Assembly: GCF_002843385.1 (NCBI RefSeq)
Contig: NZ_MVDE01000020.1
Location: 31,193 to 95,192, forward strand
Length of the DNA stretch: 64,000 nucleotides
Direction: 5' to 3'
DNA from: Labilibaculum manganireducens
Lineage (GTDB): Bacteria > Bacteroidota > Bacteroidia > Bacteroidales > Marinifilaceae
This document shows positions 24,820 through 34,395 of the stretch, in pieces. Position 1 is the first letter of the stretch; each line of letters starts with the position of its first letter. The notes under the pieces are model-generated. The model did not search any database and was not told the origin of the DNA. It worked only from the letters and a program-made list of their open reading frames with translations. A program made the translations under genes and the position numbers.

Positions 24820-27243
24820 CTATTCGTATTTTAAGGATTCTATTGGATTTGCTCTTGCAACCTTTAACGAATGTCCACTCACAGTAACTAAAGTAAGAAT
24901 AATTGACATCAATAAAGCGAATGGAAAATAATACCATGGAAAATTGATTCTGTAAACAAAATTCGATAACCAGTGCTGCATCACAAAATAAGTTAATGGC
25001 CATGCAGCAATATTTGCAATTACTACATTCAAACAAAGACTGCGACTTAAAATCACCATCAATCCAAATTCCGAACTACCCAGTACTTTACGAATTCCGA
25101 TCTCTTTTACTCTTTGCTGCATTTCAAAAGAAACCAATCCCAATAAACCAAGAAGTGCAATAAAAAAGGCCAAAATAGTAAAAGAACTAAGGATATTTGC
25201 AACCCTTTCTTCTCCCTTAAACAGGTTATTAAAATCACTATCCAAAAAGAAATATTCGAAAGGCTCCCCATCAGTCATTTTTGACCAGTACTTTTTTACC
25301 ATCTTTACTCCATCCATTACATTATCCGGCTGTAACTTAACCAACATATAACGCTTAAAAAGTTTCGGGTCAGATACCAATAACATAGGAAGTATTTTAT
25401 CGCGCATCGATTCAAAATGAAAATCTTCAATTACACCAATAATCTCAATAGCCTTCCGACCATTTTGATTAAAATCCGGTTTGTAAATATTTCGTCCCAC
25501 AGGATTATCGGCATATCCCAATGCTGCAATCGCAGCTTCGTTAGCTATAAAAACAGAAGAATCCGACAACCTGTTTTTATCAAATTTCCTTCCATCAATT
25601 ATTTTCAGTCCCAGCAAATCAATAAAGTTTTCATCAACATGCATCAATCGAAAATTGATCATATCTTCATTGTTTGCTCCTTCACGATACATCGACCATC
25701 CATTTGTACCCCGGCCGGGAACCATTCCTGAAAATGATACGTCTTCAATTCCCGAATACTCCTTTAGCTTTTCTTTAATGGATATTCTCTCTTCATCTTC
25801 TAATGAATTTGCCCTATCAACCACCAATACACGTTCCTTATCAAATCCGAGCTTTTTTTCCTGCATAAAATTAACCTGTTCTTTAATAATAAATGCAGAT
25901 ATCAAAATACCAATGGCAACCACAAATTGAAAAATAACAAGACCAGCTCTTATTCGTTTCCCCAGCCGTCCTTTTTGCACTTCACCTTTCAGTACACTCA
26001 TCACCTTAAAACCCGATAAAGAAATGGCTGTATAACTCCCGGCAAACAATACAACAAATGCAATTACGCCTCCCATAAATAAAAGATACTCCTCCTGCCA
26101 TAATAAAGGTGACATCAAATTTTTCCGGGTAATTTCATTAAAATAAGGCAAGGTCAACTCAACCAGGAAGAAAGAAATAACAGTCGCCAATAAAGTCATT
26201 AAGAAAGTTTCTGCATAAAATTGAATCATAAGCATATTCCGATTACTTCCAAACACTTTTCTTACTCCCACCTCACGAGCCCGGGTATACGATCTGGCTG
26301 TCGTTAGATTTAAGAAATTAACACATGCCAGTAATAGAATGAAAAAAGCAATCGCCGAAAATATATAAATGTATTTTATATCACTAACAGGCTCTATCTG
26401 ACCTTCAGTAGTAGTCTTAAGATAAATCGACTCTAATGGCTCTAAATAATACTTAAATTCATTTCCGTTTTTTTCCCATGCTACAATATCAATCCCAAGA
26501 ACTTCAATCAATTTAGGTCCCATATGTCTGATCGTGAAATCACGAAATTTAGCTTCTAAATCCTTGTAGTTCGTTCCTGGCTGCAGCAAAAAATAAGCCT
26601 GCATATAGTCACTAAACCAAGCATCTTCCTCTTCTGCACTTAAATTTAACAAGCCAACTAAATCATAATGAAAATGAGAATTTTCAGGTACATCTTCAAC
26701 CACTCCACTTATAGTAAAGAGCTTATCCTCACTCATCTTCAAAATTTTCCCAACAGGATTTGCATCGCCAAAATATTTTTGAGATGTACTTTGAGTCAAT
26801 ACAATATTATTCTTCTCCTTTAAAGCTGTCCTTGAATCACCAAACACAAAAGGACGAGAGAAGACTTCGAAGAAAGTAGAATCTGTGCGTAAGAATTTGT
26901 CTTCCACAAATTGCTTGTCCTCATATTTAAACAACACATTGTTCCAGAAATTTATTCGGACAGCATATTTTACCTCAGGAAAATCAGCAACTGCGTTTGG
27001 AGAAAAAGGTGCACAAATGGTATTGCCATCCATTTTTCGCTCTCCCATTTTTACTTTAGTTGCTACACGATAAATATCTTTAGATTTGGGATAAAATTTA
27101 TCGTAACTCAACTCATCCTGAACAAACAGATAAATAAGAAATACACAAGCCAGTCCCACAGCTAAACCAACAATATTAATAAAAGTGTAACCTTTGTATT
27201 TTCTCATATTCCGAAAGGCAACCTTAAAAAAGTTCAGTATCAT
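24820..27243 (-). CDS. FtsX/MacB-type ABC transporter permease
   Basis: 807 residues with two MacB-like periplasmic domains and two FtsX domains (8 membrane segments). The N-terminal ILNFFKVAFRNMRKYKGYTFINIVGLAVGLA is the hallmark of the large Bacteroidota permease family annotated as antimicrobial-peptide or mechanotransmission-type transporters. FtsX motifs RSYTRAREVGVRKVFGS (about 310) and MQQRVKEIGIRKVLGS (about 710) are duplicated. No ATPase gene is adjacent, so it must borrow one encoded elsewhere. The substrate is unknown. It is separated from the TetR promoter region by about 75 bases and is not part of the efflux operon. Confidence 0.88.
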   Translation of the reverse strand: MILNFFKVAFRNMRKYKGYTFINIVGLAVGLACVFLIYLFVQDELSYDKFYPKSKDIYRVATKVKMGERKMDGNTICAPFSPNAVADFPEVKYAVRINFWNNVLFKYEDKQFVEDKFLRTDSTFFEVFSRPFVFGDSRTALKEKNNIVLTQSTSQKYFGDANPVGKILKMSEDKLFTISGVVEDVPENSHFHYDLVGLLNLSAEEEDAWFSDYMQAYFLLQPGTNYKDLEAKFRDFTIRHMGPKLIEVLGIDIVAWEKNGNEFKYYLEPLESIYLKTTTEGQIEPVSDIKYIYIFSAIAFFILLLACVNFLNLTTARSYTRAREVGVRKVFGSNRNMLMIQFYAETFLMTLLATVISFFLVELTLPYFNEITRKNLMSPLLWQEEYLLFMGGVIAFVVLFAGSYTAISLSGFKVMSVLKGEVQKGRLGKRIRAGLVIFQFVVAIGILISAFIIKEQVNFMQEKKLGFDKERVLVVDRANSLEDEERISIKEKLKEYSGIEDVSFSGMVPGRGTNGWSMYREGANNEDMINFRLMHVDENFIDLLGLKIIDGRKFDKNRLSDSSVFIANEAAIAALGYADNPVGRNIYKPDFNQNGRKAIEIIGVIEDFHFESMRDKILPMLLVSDPKLFKRYMLVKLQPDNVMDGVKMVKKYWSKMTDGEPFEYFFLDSDFNNLFKGEERVANILSSFTILAFFIALLGLLGLVSFEMQQRVKEIGIRKVLGSSEFGLMVILSRSLCLNVVIANIAAWPLTYFVMQHWLSNFVYRINFPWYYFPFALLMSIILTLVTVSGHSLKVARANPIESLKYE

Positions 27244-27381
27244 AGTTTAGGGATTAGATTTACAGCCTTTATATATCAATCCATATGCCACCACACATAA
27301 AAACCTATATATCTGACAACTACAAAAAGTCATGCGGAACAAAATCTGTTCGAATAAGCACGTATATGTACGTTTTCGCAC

Positions 27382-27409
27382 AAAAAAAGGATGCCAATTG
27401 GCATCCTTT
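27382..27409 (-). terminator. Intrinsic terminator after the DUF1015 gene
   Basis: Perfect 24-base palindrome: arm AAAGGATGCCAA and its complement. A-rich DNA lies to its left. Confidence 0.85.
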
Positions 27410-27431
27410 CATATTTCTTATATAAACTTGC

Positions 27432-28682
27432 TTAATCCAACTTGTGAATTAACAAACCTGAACGAAGTTTCGGTTCAAACCAAGTTGTTTTAGGAGGCAT
27501 AATATTTCCTGTATCAGCAATATCAATTAACTGCTGCATCGACACCGCATACAAAGCAAATGCAACTTTCATATCACCACCATCAACACGTTTTTTCAAC
27601 TCTCCTAATCCGCGAATTCCACCCACAAACTCAACACGAGTTGTAGTACGAAGATCTTCAACACCTAAAAGATTATCCAATACATGACTTGATAAAATAG
27701 TTACATCCAAAACTCCAATAGGATCCTTATCATCGTAAGTTCCTTCTTTCGCATTTAGTTTGTACCATTTATTATCCAAATACATTGAGAATTCATGCAA
27801 TTTAGCAGGCTTGTAAATCTCCTCACCCATGCACTCAACTTCAAATGTTTGTTCCAACTTTGCCAAAAACTCAGTTTCAGTCATTCCGTTTAAGTCCTTA
27901 ACAACACGATTGTAATCAATTATTGCCAATTGATTATCTGGAAAATGGACAGCCATAAAATAATTGTACTCCTCATCACCTGTGTGGTTAGGATTCTTAG
28001 CAGCAAATTCATCCCCAATACGAGCTGCGGCCGCAGTACGATGATGACCGTCAGCAACATATGTAGCAGGAACTTTTGTTGCGAACAACTCTTCCAACTC
28101 TTTATTTGTTGCTGGATTATTTACCGGCCAAAAATGATGACCAAATCCGTCTTCAGCAACAAAATCATACTCAGCTTCTTCGTTCTTTATTATATCTGCA
28201 ACAATTGCATCAATTTCAGGAACAGCTTTGTACGAAAAGAATACCGGTTCAAGATTAGCTTCGGTATAACGAGTTAAAATCATACGATCTTCCTCTTTAT
28301 CCGGACGGGTTAATTCATGTTTCTTAATTACTCCATTCTTGTAATCTTCGCAAGCTGCATTTGCAACAATACCATACTGAGTTCTGCCATCCATGGTTTG
28401 AGCATAGATATAAAACTTAGCTTCTTCGTCCTGAACCAACCATCCCTTATTCTGGAACATTTTTAAATTGGATACAGATTTTTTATACACCTCTTCTGAG
28501 TGAACGTCTGTTCCGGCAGGGCAATCGATTTCGGCACGAGTGATATGAAGCAAAGACACTTCCTTTCCTTCAGCCATTTGAGCGGCTTCCTCTGAATTCA
28601 TTACATCATATGGCAAACAAGCCAAATCTTTTGAAATCTCTTTTGGTGGGCGCAAGCCCTTAAATGGTTTTAAAATAGCCAT
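27432..28682 (-). CDS. DUF1015 family protein (linked to serine biosynthesis)
   Basis: 416 residues matching the DUF1015 family: FKGLRPPKEISKDLACLPYDV at the start, LLHITRAEIDCP, ATYVADGHHRTAAAARIGDE in the middle, and GIRGLGELKKRVDGGDMKVAF near the end. The HHR motif suggests a hydrolase- or nuclease-like active site, but no activity is established. Its place directly after serC and serA is widely conserved in Bacteroidota and implies a role near serine metabolism. It may also be transcribed from its own -7 element (TATATTTG at 28749-28742 on the minus strand). Confidence 0.9.
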   Translation of the reverse strand: MAILKPFKGLRPPKEISKDLACLPYDVMNSEEAAQMAEGKEVSLLHITRAEIDCPAGTDVHSEEVYKKSVSNLKMFQNKGWLVQDEEAKFYIYAQTMDGRTQYGIVANAACEDYKNGVIKKHELTRPDKEEDRMILTRYTEANLEPVFFSYKAVPEIDAIVADIIKNEEAEYDFVAEDGFGHHFWPVNNPATNKELEELFATKVPATYVADGHHRTAAAARIGDEFAAKNPNHTGDEEYNYFMAVHFPDNQLAIIDYNRVVKDLNGMTETEFLAKLEQTFEVECMGEEIYKPAKLHEFSMYLDNKWYKLNAKEGTYDDKDPIGVLDVTILSSHVLDNLLGVEDLRTTTRVEFVGGIRGLGELKKRVDGGDMKVAFALYAVSMQQLIDIADTGNIMPPKTTWFEPKLRSGLLIHKLD

Positions 28683-28741
28683 CGCGTTTTATGTTTTTGT
28701 TGTGTTTGTTTGTTTTAATCTATCTGAATGCTAATTGCGTT

Positions 28742-28749
28742 CAAATATA
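28742..28749 (-). promoter_or_regulatory. -7 element in front of DUF1015
   Basis: TATATTTG on the minus strand, about 60 bases before the DUF1015 start. No -33 match at the usual spacing. It could provide a second promoter inside the serC-serA-DUF1015 block. Confidence 0.4.
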
Positions 28750-28797
28750 TAAGGTAGAAAACAAGAAGAAAATGACTTTCCTCTTGTTTTCCAAATA

Positions 28798-29721
28798 CTA
28801 TTTATTTACTCTGAATGTTTCGTCTCCGTTTTTAATGTAGTTCACAATTTGATTTGCTCCGGCAATACCAGCATTGATATTTGCCTCAGCAGTTTGTGCT
28901 CCCATTTTCTTTGGAGTGAAGAAGAATCTGCCTTGAAATTTATCCTCAATTTCTTCTTTACAGTCAGGAGCAATATCCGAAATGTATGCAAAATCTTTAC
29001 GGGCATCCATTAATTGAATCAAACCTTCTTCATCAATCACCTCTTTACGAGCTGTATTTACAAGCACACCACCTTTAGGCATCTTGTTCAACAAATCGAA
29101 GTTGATTGATTTTTTTGTTTTTTCATTTGCCGGAATATGCAGAGAAACATAGTTGCAGGTGCTATACAATTCCTCAACAGAGTCAACTACCTTTACACCG
29201 TCAGCTTCAATTGTTTCCTTAGCCACAAATGGATCGAAAGCATATACTTCCATTCCAAAGCCTTTAGCTATTTCACCAACATAACGCCCCACATTACCAT
29301 ATGCATGAATTCCGATTTTCTTTCCTCGTACCTCAACACCAGCACTTCCGTTAAACCCATTTCTTGCCAAAAATACCATCATTCCAAAAACCAACTCAGC
29401 AACAGCATTTGAATTCTGTCCCGGAGTATTCATGGCAACAACGCCTTTCTCAGTACAAGCCTCAAGATCGATATTATCGTATCCTGCACCTGCACGAACA
29501 ATTACTTTAAGGTTTTTAGCAGCTTCAATTACTTCGCGTGTTGCTTTATCGCTGCGAATAATCATGGCGTCCACATCGGCAACTGCAGCTAATAAATCTG
29601 CTTTATCAGTATAAGATTCCAATAAAACCAATTCGTAACCAGCACCTTCCACAACAGTCCTGATACTATCAACAGCGGCAGGAGCAAAAGGCTTATCGGT
29701 TGCAATTAATACTTTTGTCAT
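28798..29721 (-). CDS. serA: D-3-phosphoglycerate dehydrogenase (short form)
   Basis: First step of serine synthesis, oxidising 3-phosphoglycerate with NAD. 307 residues from the ATG at 29721 (MTKVLIATDKP); the upstream ATG at 29760 adds an unrelated hydrophobic stretch. Substrate residues RAGAGYDNID, nucleotide loop IHAYGNVGRYVGEIAKG (GxGxxG written as AYGNVG), catalytic Arg in VNTARKEVID and the Glu in DCKEE. The usual catalytic His of the family is replaced: the segment reads TPKKMGAQTAEA instead of TPHxGAxT. The C-terminal ACT domain is absent, so there is no classical serine feedback. Confidence 0.92.
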   Translation of the reverse strand: MTKVLIATDKPFAPAAVDSIRTVVEGAGYELVLLESYTDKADLLAAVADVDAMIIRSDKATREVIEAAKNLKVIVRAGAGYDNIDLEACTEKGVVAMNTPGQNSNAVAELVFGMMVFLARNGFNGSAGVEVRGKKIGIHAYGNVGRYVGEIAKGFGMEVYAFDPFVAKETIEADGVKVVDSVEELYSTCNYVSLHIPANEKTKKSINFDLLNKMPKGGVLVNTARKEVIDEEGLIQLMDARKDFAYISDIAPDCKEEIEDKFQGRFFFTPKKMGAQTAEANINAGIAGANQIVNYIKNGDETFRVNK

Positions 29722-29754
29722 TTTATTTGATATTTGAATTATGAAAAAATAAAA

Positions 29755-29854
29755 TGTCATCGCCAGCCAAATCGAAGTAATGAGTACATTACTTTAGTCG
29801 TTCCTCGTGCACTGAATGACAAACAAGCAGGAGATGGATTTCTCCATTCCTGCT
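29755..29854. repeat. REP-like palindromic element between serC and serA
   Basis: Three nested symmetries: terminal GTCATCG../..GAATGAC halves, the hairpin AAGTAATG-AGTA-CATTACTT (29775-29794), and the hairpin AGCAGGA..ATGGA/TCCAT..TCCTGCT (29826-29854). The sequence CACGAGGAACGAC on one strand resembles the common dispersed bacterial repeats built on GTCATTGCGAGGAACGA. The right hairpin could act as a partial terminator for serC. Confidence 0.45.
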
Positions 29855-29869
29855 CATTTCCTATTATAA

Positions 29870-30946
29870 TTATTTTACGTGAATGTTTTTGAATTCCTGC
29901 ATACAATCTACTAATGCCTGTACGCTTGATTTTGGCAGAGCATTGTAAGTAGAAGCACGGAACCCTCCAACTGAACGGTGTCCTTTAATTCCAGACATTC
30001 CTTTCGCGCTTGCAAATTCGTAGAAGTCTTTTTCCAATTCTTTATACTCGTCATTCATCACAAAACAGATATTCATTAATGAACGATCTTCTTTATTAAT
30101 AACAGTTCCTTTAAACATTGGATTGCTGTCAATCTCATTGTAAAGCACTGCTGCTTTATCTTCATTTCGTTTCTGCATTGCAGATACGCCACCTTGTTCT
30201 TTGATCCACTGCAAAGTTTGAAGAGCTGCAAAAACAGGAACAACCGGAGGAGTATTGAACATTGACTCTCCATCGATGTGTGTTTGGTAGTTCAACATGG
30301 TTGGAATCTGACGATCTACCTTACCAAGAATTTCATCTTTTACAATCACAAAAGTAACACCTGCCGGTGCAAGGTTCTTTTGAGCACCGCCATAAATTAA
30401 TGCATACTTTGAAACATCAACCGGGCGGGAGAAAATATCAGATGACATATCAGCTACTAAAGGAACATTAATATCTAAATCTTCTTTAATCTCTGTACCG
30501 TAGATAGTGTTGTTCGTAGTAATGTGAAAATAATCTACATCAGAAGGAATTTTATATCCTTTAGGAATGTAGTTGTAAACAGTATCTTTCGAAGATGCTA
30601 CTTCTACTACTTCACCAAATAGTTTTGCTTCTTTCAAAGCTTTGTTTGCCCAAGCTCCTGTATTCAGATAAGCTGCTTTTTTTCCTAACAAATTGTAAGG
30701 AATCATGCAAAACTGAGTTGAGGCACCACCACCAAGAAACAAAACCGAATAACCTTCAGGAATACTTAATAATTCCTTAAACAAAGCGATAGCCTCATCC
30801 ATTACTGCAACAAATTCTTTGCTGCGGTGAGACACTTCCATCAAAGAAAGACTTGTTCCGGCAAAATTTTTAATTGCTTCAGCTGTTTTTTCAACTGTAA
30901 AATCAGGAAGAATTGAAGGCCCTGCAGAAAAGTTGTGTACTTTCAT
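29870..30946 (-). CDS. serC: Phosphoserine aminotransferase
   Basis: PLP enzyme converting 3-phosphohydroxypyruvate and glutamate to phosphoserine. 358 residues, normal length. Motifs: [11 protein letters not shown] at the start, [17 protein letters not shown], the PLP-lysine segment [20 protein letters not shown], and the C-terminal [17 protein letters not shown]. It is the first gene of the serC-serA-DUF1015 block, but a REP-like element separates it from serA by 148 bases. Confidence 0.97.
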   Translation of the reverse strand: MKVHNFSAGPSILPDFTVEKTAEAIKNFAGTSLSLMEVSHRSKEFVAVMDEAIALFKELLSIPEGYSVLFLGGGASTQFCMIPYNLLGKKAAYLNTGAWANKALKEAKLFGEVVEVASSKDTVYNYIPKGYKIPSDVDYFHITTNNTIYGTEIKEDLDINVPLVADMSSDIFSRPVDVSKYALIYGGAQKNLAPAGVTFVIVKDEILGKVDRQIPTMLNYQTHIDGESMFNTPPVVPVFAALQTLQWIKEQGGVSAMQKRNEDKAAVLYNEIDSNPMFKGTVINKEDRSLMNICFVMNDEYKELEKDFYEFASAKGMSGIKGHRSVGGFRASTYNALPKSSVQALVDCMQEFKNIHVK

Positions 30947-31383
30947 TTTTTCAAACGTTTTAAATTTTTGTATTATTCCATATCCTGAGGCAAAATTGCA
31001 AATAAAAATTTATTTTAAGACGCTTTTACTTGTTAAAATGTATGTTTTATAACAAATAATTTATCCTCTTATCCCCCTTCGTATAGATTAATATTTACGT
31101 TCTGAAAAACAGAAACTTAACCTGCAGAATTTTTTACTTATATTCATTCACGCGATGGTGTTTTTTCCTGAAAATCCAAATATTTGGATTGTTCGGAGCA
31201 ATCTTTGTGAATTTAGATGGTAACAAGAAAAATTAAATTCTATTTTCAGAATTAATTGCCCTTAAAAAACCATTCCAAATATAAGAATTTATGTTTGAAA
31301 AGCCCCAACTGCTATGATTAAAAACAAAAAAAGACAGCTACATCACGGGTAACTGTCTTTTGTTATTTCAATAAAAATTCGAT
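30947..31383. other. Intergenic region upstream of serC
   Basis: 437 AT-rich bases with no gene. It holds a perfect 16-base palindrome (ATCCAAATATTTGGAT, 31174-31189), about 230 bases before serC, and the gcvT terminator at its right end. No clear serC promoter was found. Confidence 0.5.
31327..31365 (-). terminator. Intrinsic terminator after gcvT
   Basis: Stem AAAAGACAG/CTGTCTTTT with a loop of about 15 bases that itself pairs partly (CTAC/GTAA), and an A-rich left flank. Confidence 0.75.
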
Positions 31384-32487
31384 TTACGCTTTGTAAAAAG
31401 GAATTTTTGTGATTTTAGCTTTTACCGCTTTATTTCGAACACGAATAAAAATCTCAGTATCCAGTTTATAAAATCCTTCCTTAACATATCCTAAACCAAT
31501 TGATTTTCCTACCATTGGAGCCATTGTTCCCGAAGTTACTTCGCCAATTTCGTTTCCTTCAGCATCTTCAATTTTATAGCCATGACGAGCAATTCCTCTA
31601 TCAATCAATTCAAAACCTTTTAATCTGCGTTTTGGTTTCTCCTCTTGTTGCTTTTCGAAAAATTCACGATCGATAAAATCGTTTCCTTCCACAAACTTGG
31701 TGATCCAACCTAAACCTGCTTCAATCGGTGAATGATCATCATCAATATCGTTACCGTATAAACAGAAACCAACTTCTAAGCGCAGTGTATCACGGGCAGC
31801 CAAACCAATTGGCTGGATTCCAAATTCTTTTCCTGCTTCCATTACAGCATTCCAAAGCTTCGCTCCATCTTCGTTTGAAACATAAATTTCACATCCGCCC
31901 GAACCAGTATAACCGGTAGTCGAAAAAATAGCATTTTCGATTCCTGCAATGGTTACTTTTTGAAATGTGTAATACTCCATATCTTCAATCGGACGATCCA
32001 CAATTTTCTGCATCGCTTTCAATGCCAAAGGACCTTGTACTGCTAACTGACATATTTCATCGGAAGCATTATAAAGTTCAGTTCCAACTTCCAATCCCAT
32101 TTCCTCAGCATTTTTACAACACCAATTCCAATCTTTCTCAATATTAGCTGCATTTACAACCAATAGATACGTCTCGCTATCAATTTGATATACTAATAAA
32201 TCATCAACGATTCCGCCTTTCCCATTTGGGAAGCAACTATACTGAACTTTTCCATTGGAAAGTGCAGCTACATCATTTGTAGTCAATTTTTGTACAAAAC
32301 TAAAAGCTTTTGGACCTTTCACCCAAAACTCACCCATGTGAGATACATCAAAAACCCCTAATTTTTCACGAACACATTTGTGCTCACCGTTAATTCCGGT
32401 ATACTCAATAGGCATGTTATACCCGGCAAATGGCGCCATTTTTGCACCTAATTCTTCATGAAAGCTAGTGAATGCTGTTCTTTTCAT
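31384..32487 (-). CDS. gcvT: Aminomethyltransferase (glycine cleavage T protein)
   Basis: Transfers the methylene group from H-protein to tetrahydrofolate during glycine cleavage. 367 residues from the ATG at 32487 (MKRTAFTSFHEE); the upstream ATG at 32517 is not needed. Family segments: LGAKMAPFAGYNMPIEY, GVFDVSHMGEFWVKG, LTTNDVAAL, YTGSGGCEIYV, RDTLRLEVGFCLYGNDI, and EVTSGTMAPMVGKSIGLGYV. GcvH and GcvP are not in the window. A -7 element (TACATTTG, 32606-32599) lies about 110 bases upstream. Confidence 0.96.
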   Translation of the reverse strand: MKRTAFTSFHEELGAKMAPFAGYNMPIEYTGINGEHKCVREKLGVFDVSHMGEFWVKGPKAFSFVQKLTTNDVAALSNGKVQYSCFPNGKGGIVDDLLVYQIDSETYLLVVNAANIEKDWNWCCKNAEEMGLEVGTELYNASDEICQLAVQGPLALKAMQKIVDRPIEDMEYYTFQKVTIAGIENAIFSTTGYTGSGGCEIYVSNEDGAKLWNAVMEAGKEFGIQPIGLAARDTLRLEVGFCLYGNDIDDDHSPIEAGLGWITKFVEGNDFIDREFFEKQQEEKPKRRLKGFELIDRGIARHGYKIEDAEGNEIGEVTSGTMAPMVGKSIGLGYVKEGFYKLDTEIFIRVRNKAVKAKITKIPFYKA

Positions 32488-32598
32488 TTGTTTACGTATT
32501 TTGGGCAAGATCTTCAAGTAATCATAAAAAAGTCAAGCTTTTTTACTGAAGATTTACCTGAGAAAAAAGTTATTAAATCGTGTTTGTGTTATCTTTTG

Positions 32599-32606
32599 CA
32601 AATGTA
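32599..32606 (-). promoter_or_regulatory. -7 element for gcvT
   Basis: TACATTTG on the minus strand. The leader would be about 105 bases. It was searched by eye for a glycine-riboswitch layout and none was recognised. Confidence 0.4.
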
Positions 32607-32640
32607 AAAATTTTTCTCAGATATCGTTTGTGCCAATACA

Positions 32641-34395
32641 CTAGTTTGCCTCAAAAGGTCTTCTTGCAATACCTAATCGATAACCTCCTTTAAACAAAAC
32701 AACAAAAGCATCCTTCACTCCACAGGCATCCCTATATTTGGTAGCCTCCTTAAATGTTAAAAATCCTCCGATAGTATATTTATGCCAGTTTTCTACAAAC
32801 AAATGATCTATAACTTCACCTCCTTTATACCTTTTAAATAAATCTTTAGGATCCATTTCTTTTCTTGCCGCAGCAATTTGAACTCTATAAACAAAGTCTT
32901 CTTCAACTAATTCTTGTTTTACCGGAGTTTCAGTTATTGCAACGGCCTCACTTTTAAAACTTACAAGCGGAAGAGTAACAGGAACTTCTATTTTCGTTTC
33001 AGGAAGTTCAATCACTGGTTCTACTATGACTTCCTCTGCAACTTCTTCGATTACCGGCTCAGGTATTTTTTGACAATAAATATCAAATCCTCCTTTGCCT
33101 CCGCTACGCTCGGATGCAAAATAAAAAACACCATTCTGATCCTCATAATAGGTAATATCGTTATCAGTACTATTTATTGGATATCCCAGATTTATTGGCT
33201 TACTCCAAGTTCCATCGTCCTGACGGTCAGACTTGAATATATCATATCCCCCCATGGTATTGTGCCCCTTTGAACTGAAAAATAACTTAGTGCCATCCGC
33301 ACTTATAAAAACATCACCTTCGTCATATTCAGTATTAATATCGCCACCAATATTAATTGGCTTAGACCATTTAGACTCCGACTCTTTTTTACAAAAATAG
33401 ATATCACAATCGCCAAAGCCACCTTTACGATTACTTACAAAATAAATTTCATCTCCCGACTGAGGTAAACTTGCAGAACTCTCTCTTGAATCCTTTTCGT
33501 TAATGAATTTAATTGCTCTTCCTATTTTCCATTTGCCTCTCTCCTTTTCTGCCAGAAACAAATCACCTGCTCCCGAATTACTATTATAAAATACAAATTG
33601 TTTATCGTCAAATTTAGACAGCAAAGTAGAATTTACATTTTCTCCTAAATTATTTTTCTCTTCACGAACCTCAATATCCAACACCTCACTTTTTGAAGCC
33701 TTAAAAAGTTTTTCAAAAAACTTTTGATCTTCTGGTGACCTGCTATCATTCTCTAATCCTCTTCGCGAACTAAAAAACAGATTACTATCTATTATTTGAG
33801 GATTAAATTCATCAAATTCTGAGTTTACATTTCCTTCAACAGGTTGTATCTCCAGATCAAGACTATTTTTCATTAGCAACCTGCCACTTCGACACTCTTG
33901 AATGTGTTTATCACTTATAGGCAAAAGTTCTTTCTGCTCTTTATACTTATTCTGCTGAATTAACTCTTTATTCATTTTAAAATGAATGATTGCATCAGAA
34001 AAATTATTTTGATATTTATAAGCCAAGCCAATCAGAAAATGAATATCTGCACTGATATCTGCATTAGCAGATTTTGCAGCAAGTAAATATGACAGCGCAG
34101 CATCTCTTGGTCCTGATATTAAATAACAAAGACCAATATTGTAATTTAACTCAGGATTATTATTATTTAAGTTGTAGGCACTCAAAAAGAGATTTAAACT
34201 CAGGGGCACATATCCAATTCCTTTTTGATACAGCTCAGATGCCTCTTTCACTTGGGCAAAAGCTTGTTTTCGATTCGGTTCATTATCAACAAATTCAGAC
34301 TTTTTCACAGGCAACAACTCTTGCCCGGTTAGATTCCCTGATAATAAAAAAACAAAAAGAAAAACAGCGGTAGTAAACTTCCAGATCATAAACAT
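32641..34395 (-). CDS. Exported TPR-PD40-SPOR envelope protein
   Basis: 584 residues with a signal sequence (WKFTTAVFLFVFLLSGNLTG; start 34395, or the ATG two codons later). Order: TPR helices (about 40-150), a WD40-like PD40 propeller (about 180-450, blades with FFSSRRG, FVSNRKGGFGDCDIYF, FFSSKGHNTMGGYDIF and FASERSGGKGGFDIYC), a Pro/Glu/Val-rich linker, and a C-terminal SPOR-like domain (VYRVQIAAARKEM..FLTFKEATKYRD). This matches the peptidoglycan-associated PD40 proteins of Bacteroidota, but the usual OmpA domain is replaced by SPOR. It probably links the outer membrane or a secretion machine to the murein. Confidence 0.85.
   Translation of the reverse strand: MFMIWKFTTAVFLFVFLLSGNLTGQELLPVKKSEFVDNEPNRKQAFAQVKEASELYQKGIGYVPLSLNLFLSAYNLNNNNPELNYNIGLCYLISGPRDAALSYLLAAKSANADISADIHFLIGLAYKYQNNFSDAIIHFKMNKELIQQNKYKEQKELLPISDKHIQECRSGRLLMKNSLDLEIQPVEGNVNSEFDEFNPQIIDSNLFFSSRRGLENDSRSPEDQKFFEKLFKASKSEVLDIEVREEKNNLGENVNSTLLSKFDDKQFVFYNSNSGAGDLFLAEKERGKWKIGRAIKFINEKDSRESSASLPQSGDEIYFVSNRKGGFGDCDIYFCKKESESKWSKPINIGGDINTEYDEGDVFISADGTKLFFSSKGHNTMGGYDIFKSDRQDDGTWSKPINLGYPINSTDNDITYYEDQNGVFYFASERSGGKGGFDIYCQKIPEPVIEEVAEEVIVEPVIELPETKIEVPVTLPLVSFKSEAVAITETPVKQELVEEDFVYRVQIAAARKEMDPKDLFKRYKGGEVIDHLFVENWHKYTIGGFLTFKEATKYRDACGVKDAFVVLFKGGYRLGIARRPFEAN

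Noticed and set aside
32488..32598. Glycine riboswitch in front of gcvT
   Set aside because: The leader is about 105 AT-rich bases and shows none of the conserved GG-rich glycine-aptamer cores.
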